Virus record (IMG/VR): IMGVR_UViG_3300020439_000046
Span: 1 to 30,048 of that record
Source of the DNA: a virus
Length of the DNA: 30,048 bases
Strand: one strand, 5' to 3'
Below are positions 25,604 through 30,048 of the stretch, piece by piece. Below the pieces are notes generated by a model. It saw only the letters and a list, made by a program, of their open reading frames with translations. It searched no databases and was not told the DNA's origin. The position numbers and the translations under genes were made by a program. Each line of letters opens with the position of its first letter. Position 1 is the stretch's first letter.

Positions 25604-28600
25604 TTAATATGGAGGGTTGTCATCGTGAGTTGGGAATGTATCGTCAACCGTAGTTACATCGGAATTCATTCTCTTCACGTCATAATAGAAATTATTATCA
25701 ACTGTAGTTTCTGCGATTGCAAATCTAGATTGGACAAATGTAGTGTCACCAATAGATTTGACCTTCACCATCTCATCATCAATCTTGATGATGTCATTCT
25801 TAGCAATTGAACCAATACCAGAGGTAATAGAAATACTCTGGTCACTTGGACCCAAGTTAGATCCAATACCAATACTCAGTTTTTTATTTTTAATTGGTGT
25901 CTGAATGATATTATCAATCATAATCAGAGCATTCAAATTGGGATTGGAATATCTTAGAACGTGATTGCCTGTTCCAAATCCCGTAAAGTTAAGTGGAAGT
26001 CCTGTAGGAATACCACAAAGTTTAAAGTTAAAGTCATCTACCTTATTTACATAAACCAAATCTGGCATTGTTGTGCCACCCAATTGAATTGGTGTTAGGA
26101 AAATATCATCAGTAGGTGTAGCTCCTCCAATATATGTACCTGCAATGGAAATAACATCAGTATGTGCATAACCACTTCCACCCTGAACAACTTCAACGTC
26201 AACAACATCTAAGTTGGAATCTCTAGTGATATTGAAAATAGCACCAGTTCCAGCATTATTATTTGTTGATGGAACATTAGTATACGTTGACTGAATACCT
26301 GTGCGTGTACCAGTAACTCTAGTAACAGGGAATGATAAGTCATTAGCAGGAGACGCGCCTCCCAACCAAGTACCACCAATACTTACAGTATCTCCAACAA
26401 AGTATCCATTACCACCCTTGGTTAAAACTACATTAGTAGAAAGGGTAGATCCTTGACCATCATATGTAAATTTAACTTGGAATCTAGCACCAGTACCCCT
26501 AGTGGAGATGCCTGGGATACCACCCTCAGCCATTCCAAAACCAAACACCTTAAAGGTGACGATTGGGAATCCAGATGTCAATGAAGTACCAGTAACTCCA
26601 CCCTCAGGAATTTCAACGTTATATCCATTCTCAAACATTGCACTGCCACCAACACCAGAGGTGACTGCGGTCATAATGATATCTTTTGTACCAACAATTT
26701 GATCTGTAGTACCAATACCAATACCATCTCCTCCTTGTTTGTCATAGATCAACTCTTGACCAGTTTGGAAGTTATGATTAGGTAAATTAATAATATTATT
26801 AGTTAGATCAACTACATTTGGATTAGAAGAAGCAAAGGACACTCTAAAGATAGGACTTCCTTTAGACTTCAACTTAAATTGAGTCGAACCTACAAGAGTA
26901 CCAGTTCTATCATGAGCACCATTGAATCCTGTAGAAATATCATCAATATTCAGAACTTTGTTTGTCTTATTAAGAATGTAACTCTTAATAGGTCTACCTT
27001 CTGGGAAGAATATTCTCTGAACGGTTCCATCAGTCAATGCATCATCTTCAGTAACCATAGCAAAGTTTTCTCTGGTTCCCATGTAGATTTCATTGTCAAC
27101 ATTGACAATAAGATCGACCTTTGTATCGACTGGTTTAACTGCCATGTTGGTAGACTTGGCAACACCAACACTTACTAAATCAAAAGTTACAGCATCTTTC
27201 TTAGGATCACTCTCTAGCTGGAAGTCGGAGAACTCTCTGAATCCAGATGGGTGTAAGATAGATCTTACGGATTCTTTCCAAGTATTATAATCAAGATTAC
27301 TCTTAACTGAATAAGAGAACTTCTGGTAGTAGAAGTTGTCAGATATTCTTTGACTGAAGTCATTAAGAATACCAGTTTCTAGATCATTCTTTTCAATTTT
27401 ATCTCTAGTTACTCCCAATCTAGTTTTAACACTAAACCTACTTACATATCTGACGTTACCCTTCAGTTCAGATACTTCGCCAACCAAAGTATCACCTTCT
27501 CTCAATGTACCAATAGTATCTCTGAGTCTAAGTTGACTAATCTCACCATTCCAACCATTTTCTGCAACATATCCTTCAAATTTATTTGAAGTTACTTTCT
27601 CACCAGAAAGATACTTAGCATCATCAATCAACTTCATGCTAAACTTAGCCATGTCGTTGTAGTTGACAATGTATCCTAAGGTAAAATCATCATCATATGA
27701 ACCCAAAGGAGCAGTAGTAATGCCAGGAGCATTAGCCATACTGTAAGTAACTGTAAAGTTTGCAGTGTTTACACCAGTTACAGTAAAGAAATTATAGTCG
27801 TAAAGATCGGAGTTGAAGTTCTGTTCACCAGCAGCAAAAGAATCTGGTTTTAATCTACATCCTTCAATAAACACTCTATCACCAATAGCAAAAGGTAATT
27901 CAATATCGGTAGATCCATATCCAGTTCTAATGGGAATATTGAACTGAGGATCAAGTAACAATTCAACAGTTACATCTGTACCACTATGTGTAATTTGGTC
28001 AATGTCATAACCATTGGAATTATTTGTAGTAATAATGCTCAATGGTTCGTAGAATTCAAATGCATTTGTAACAACATCAACTCTAGATACAGATCCACCA
28101 CTTACATGAGCAGCAAGTTTAGCAGTATCATTTCCACGAATCGCCAGATTTGGTGGTTGTGTGTAATTCTTACCTCCGTCAGTAACTCTGACTTCATCAA
28201 TTCTTGCAATTCCGTTTACATCTACAATTGCAGGAACATTTAGGAATGGTAATAGTGTGGGATCAGTAGGATAATCGAATCCATCTTTCACTCTCTCTAG
28301 AGTATCAATTTCACCAACTTCTTCGGAGAAGATTTTGGCAACACCATCTACACCAGACGTAGTATCAAAATCAACTACTCTAGGAAGTCTCCTATATCCC
28401 TTTCCTGGGAAGTTGACTTTAAGTTTAGCAATAGGACCAACTGCACTACGAGAACTAGTCTCATAAGTGATTGTAGAAACACCAGCCAACGATACAAACA
28501 TCTGAGGTTCAGATGGTTTGCTCTTCAGATTGAAATTAAAAGTAGTATCATCAACTTTTACGATAGTATGTTCATTATCGAGAACAATCTTATTCAGAGT

Positions 28601-30048
28601 TATATTATTTCTTCCTTTTACTTCCTTATCTGAAGAAATATTCAGTTTTCTTTCATCAGAAGGGACAACAGGAATTACCTGATAATAACATTTTCTTGGG
28701 AAATCGGTTGAAGTAGTAATTTCAACTGTAGCACCAGTATTACCAGTAACTGCATTTCTCTTGATATTAAATCCCTGATTAACATTTCCAGAGGTCTCAA
28801 TATCTTTTACAAAATCAATATCTTCAAAGAACCTAAGTTCCATGTTTCTGAGACTTACATCAGAAACATCAAATGTAACTCTATCACCTCTAACAAAATC
28901 AAATGGTGGATTTACTCTTGCTAAGTAATAGTTACCTGTAGGTACATTAGTAATGTTGACGATAGTACCACTATCAACATCCGCTTTATGTTTACAGAGT
29001 TTGATGTACTCTGGAGATTCTCTCAATACAAAATAAGTTTCATTATGAACTAATCCAGTAATGTTTGTATTATCAACATAGAAAACAACCTTATCACCTG
29101 TATTGTAACTAGTATCATTAATTTTAAAACCAGTTAGATCAGCAGTAAATGAAGTTTGATCAAAAGCAACTTTCTTAGTAGTAACTTTAGCAATAACTGG
29201 ATCAAATCTCAACTCCACGGTCTCTGTCTGAGTTGGAATAGCAGTTAACTTAATCTCATCTTTGGTTGAAAGATTATGATTTGTCTTAGTAGTAACTTGA
29301 CCAAAGTATTTCTCAGCAACAGCAGTTACTTTCGGGAAATTAGTTGCTACTGAGTGAGCTGCACCAATATTACTTGCAACACTATACCACCAAACAGCAT
29401 CAGCAGCGGTTGGGAATCCAACTGTAGATATACCAAGGTAATCATTACCAAAGTTTACTGCATAGTAGGTCTCCCCACTCTCAAGTCTTTCTGTACCAAC
29501 CCCAGAAGTTGATCCAACAGCGGTCTTAGCATATGTTAGTGATGTTCCACCAACACCCATGTGATATACAAGACTTTGACCAGTGTAGAACTTATGGTTG
29601 GGAATGTATAACTGTCTTTGTGGTACGAATCTATTTTCAATCGTTTCATTAGCCGCAGAAAGACCCAAACCAGTCAGAGAAATATCATAATGTGTTCCAG
29701 TAGATCCCATACCTACAGTAAAGGTAGGATCAAAGAAGAGCATTTGATTGGTATATGTCAAATAGGACAATTTAATGTCCTTATCTTCAACCAATTCAAA
29801 TTTATTTGGTTTTAAGAATACATTATTAGTTCCAACAGCATGTGTGATACCAATACCAACATAATATTCTCTGTTGACTCTAAATCTACCAAACTCACTA
29901 TCTACATTCAAAATAGTAAGAGTCTCAGTACCAATACCAATTACGTCACCAGCTACAAAGTCTCTAGTATCTGTAACTGAAATATATGTGGTAATGCCAG
30001 TAGCACCAACATCAGCAAGTTCAACATTTAGACCTGTTGTTCTTGTTT
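25604..30048 (-). CDS. Probable gp7-type baseplate wedge protein, 5' end outside window (at least 1480 aa)
   Basis: The frame stays open past a TTG at 29911 to the right edge (TRTTGLNVELADVGATGITT upstream), so the true start is outside. About two thirds along (27239-27340, in-window residues about 903-936), NFYYQKFSYSVKSNL, W-K and HPSGF match a T4 gp7 C-terminal stretch I recall (SYYVMKIKSNL, then W-K and HPVGFGF). The stretch before it (REGDTLVGEVSELKGNVRYV) is also comparable. gp7 organises the T4 wedge and contacts gp8 and gp10; both partners are encoded downstream here. The rest is beta-rich, with four GG-x-GY-type motifs (FPGKGYRRLPRV, VTDGGKNYTQPP, LTKGGNGYFVGD, VVQGGSGYAHTD) and HG-like modules (TNHNLSTKDEIKL, NHNFQTGQELIY). 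At 1480+ aa it exceeds T4 gp7 (1032 aa), so it would be an enlarged or fused form. Virion role is secure; gp7 identity is moderate. Confidence 0.85.
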   Translation of the reverse strand, partial: TRTTGLNVELADVGATGITTYISVTDTRDFVAGDVIGIGTETLTILNVDSEFGRFRVNREYYVGIGITHAVGTNNVFLKPNKFELVEDKDIKLSYLTYTNQMLFFDPTFTVGMGSTGTHYDISLTGLGLSAANETIENRFVPQRQLYIPNHKFYTGQSLVYHMGVGGTSLTYAKTAVGSTSGVGTERLESGETYYAVNFGNDYLGISTVGFPTAADAVWWYSVASNIGAAHSVATNFPKVTAVAEKYFGQVTTKTNHNLSTKDEIKLTAIPTQTETVELRFDPVIAKVTTKKVAFDQTSFTADLTGFKINDTSYNTGDKVVFYVDNTNITGLVHNETYFVLRESPEYIKLCKHKADVDSGTIVNITNVPTGNYYLARVNPPFDFVRGDRVTFDVSDVSLRNMELRFFEDIDFVKDIETSGNVNQGFNIKRNAVTGNTGATVEITTSTDFPRKCYYQVIPVVPSDERKLNISSDKEVKGRNNITLNKIVLDNEHTIVKVDDTTFNFNLKSKPSEPQMFVSLAGVSTITYETSSRSAVGPIAKLKVNFPGKGYRRLPRVVDFDTTSGVDGVAKIFSEEVGEIDTLERVKDGFDYPTDPTLLPFLNVPAIVDVNGIARIDEVRVTDGGKNYTQPPNLAIRGNDTAKLAAHVSGGSVSRVDVVTNAFEFYEPLSIITTNNSNGYDIDQITHSGTDVTVELLLDPQFNIPIRTGYGSTDIELPFAIGDRVFIEGCRLKPDSFAAGEQNFNSDLYDYNFFTVTGVNTANFTVTYSMANAPGITTAPLGSYDDDFTLGYIVNYNDMAKFSMKLIDDAKYLSGEKVTSNKFEGYVAENGWNGEISQLRLRDTIGTLREGDTLVGEVSELKGNVRYVSRFSVKTRLGVTRDKIEKNDLETGILNDFSQRISDNFYYQKFSYSVKSNLDYNTWKESVRSILHPSGFREFSDFQLESDPKKDAVTFDLVSVGVAKSTNMAVKPVDTKVDLIVNVDNEIYMGTRENFAMVTEDDALTDGTVQRIFFPEGRPIKSYILNKTNKVLNIDDISTGFNGAHDRTGTLVGSTQFKLKSKGSPIFRVSFASSNPNVVDLTNNIINLPNHNFQTGQELIYDKQGGDGIGIGTTDQIVGTKDIIMTAVTSGVGGSAMFENGYNVEIPEGGVTGTSLTSGFPIVTFKVFGFGMAEGGIPGISTRGTGARFQVKFTYDGQGSTLSTNVVLTKGGNGYFVGDTVSIGGTWLGGASPANDLSFPVTRVTGTRTGIQSTYTNVPSTNNNAGTGAIFNITRDSNLDVVDVEVVQGGSGYAHTDVISIAGTYIGGATPTDDIFLTPIQLGGTTMPDLVYVNKVDDFNFKLCGIPTGLPLNFTGFGTGNHVLRYSNPNLNALIMIDNIIQTPIKNKKLSIGIGSNLGPSDQSISITSGIGSIAKNDIIKIDDEMVKVKSIGDTTFVQSRFAIAETTVDNNFYYDVKRMNSDVTTVDDTFPTHDDNPPY

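Noticed and set aside
29909-29911. TTG as start of the right-edge gene
   Set aside because: The same frame is open beyond it to position 30048 with virion-like sequence (TGITTYISVTDTRDFVAGD), so the start is outside the window.
1-30048. tRNA genes, integrase, host metabolic genes
   Set aside because: No gap exceeds 85 bases, and none of the translations shows such motifs.

Overview
The window is a late virion-structure region of a T4-like marine myovirus, most like the T4-like cyanophages. This rests on a recognisable baseplate wedge protein gp8, a gp7-type signature just upstream of it, a protein with a T4 gp9/gp10-type N-terminus, very long beta-rich virion proteins of the cyanophage kind (including a DUF4815 protein), and T4-type late promoter boxes (TATAAATA or GATAAATA). 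No host marker, photosynthesis gene, polymerase, tRNA or integrase is present, so the host cannot be fixed; a cyanobacterium is the best guess and a SAR11-type host is not excluded.

Every gene lies on the minus strand, so transcription runs from position 30048 towards 1. In that order: (1) a 5'-truncated large protein (25604-30048) with a gp7-like C-terminal signature; (2) a 340-residue fibre-like protein with a gp9/gp10-type N-terminus (24549-25571); (3) a 3002-residue repeat protein (15527-24535) with a 12-copy C/D/H/YPR repeat array and a propeller-like segment; (4) gp8 (13901-15496); (5) a 2504-residue DUF4815 protein (6380-13894); (6) a 69-residue coiled-coil protein (6171-6380); (7) a 110-residue Ig-like protein (5816-6148); (8) a 224-residue protein (5131-5805); (9) a 335-residue protein (4076-5083); (10) a giant protein of at least 1330 residues running off the left edge (1-3990). 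Gene 10 is open from its ATG at 3990 to position 1 and is easily missed because its stop codon lies outside the window.

Coding density is near total; the largest gap is 85 bases (3991-4075). That gap holds the only clear intrinsic terminator, with a late promoter box immediately upstream of it. Further late promoter boxes precede the 340-, 335- and 110-residue genes, two of them overlapping the end of the gene before. Other junctions are 6-30 bases or overlap (TAATG at 6380), which suggests translational coupling.

The genes probably build the baseplate and its appendages. gp7-like, gp10-like and gp8 proteins would form the wedge, and the DUF4815 protein and smaller beta-domain proteins sit where T4 encodes gp9 to gp12. 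Several unrelated-length proteins share small modules: a GG-x-GY turn, an 'HG(L/F)..GD' segment and an 'IN.I.QTPG.DY' segment. This suggests the baseplate periphery evolved by shuffling and duplicating a few beta modules.
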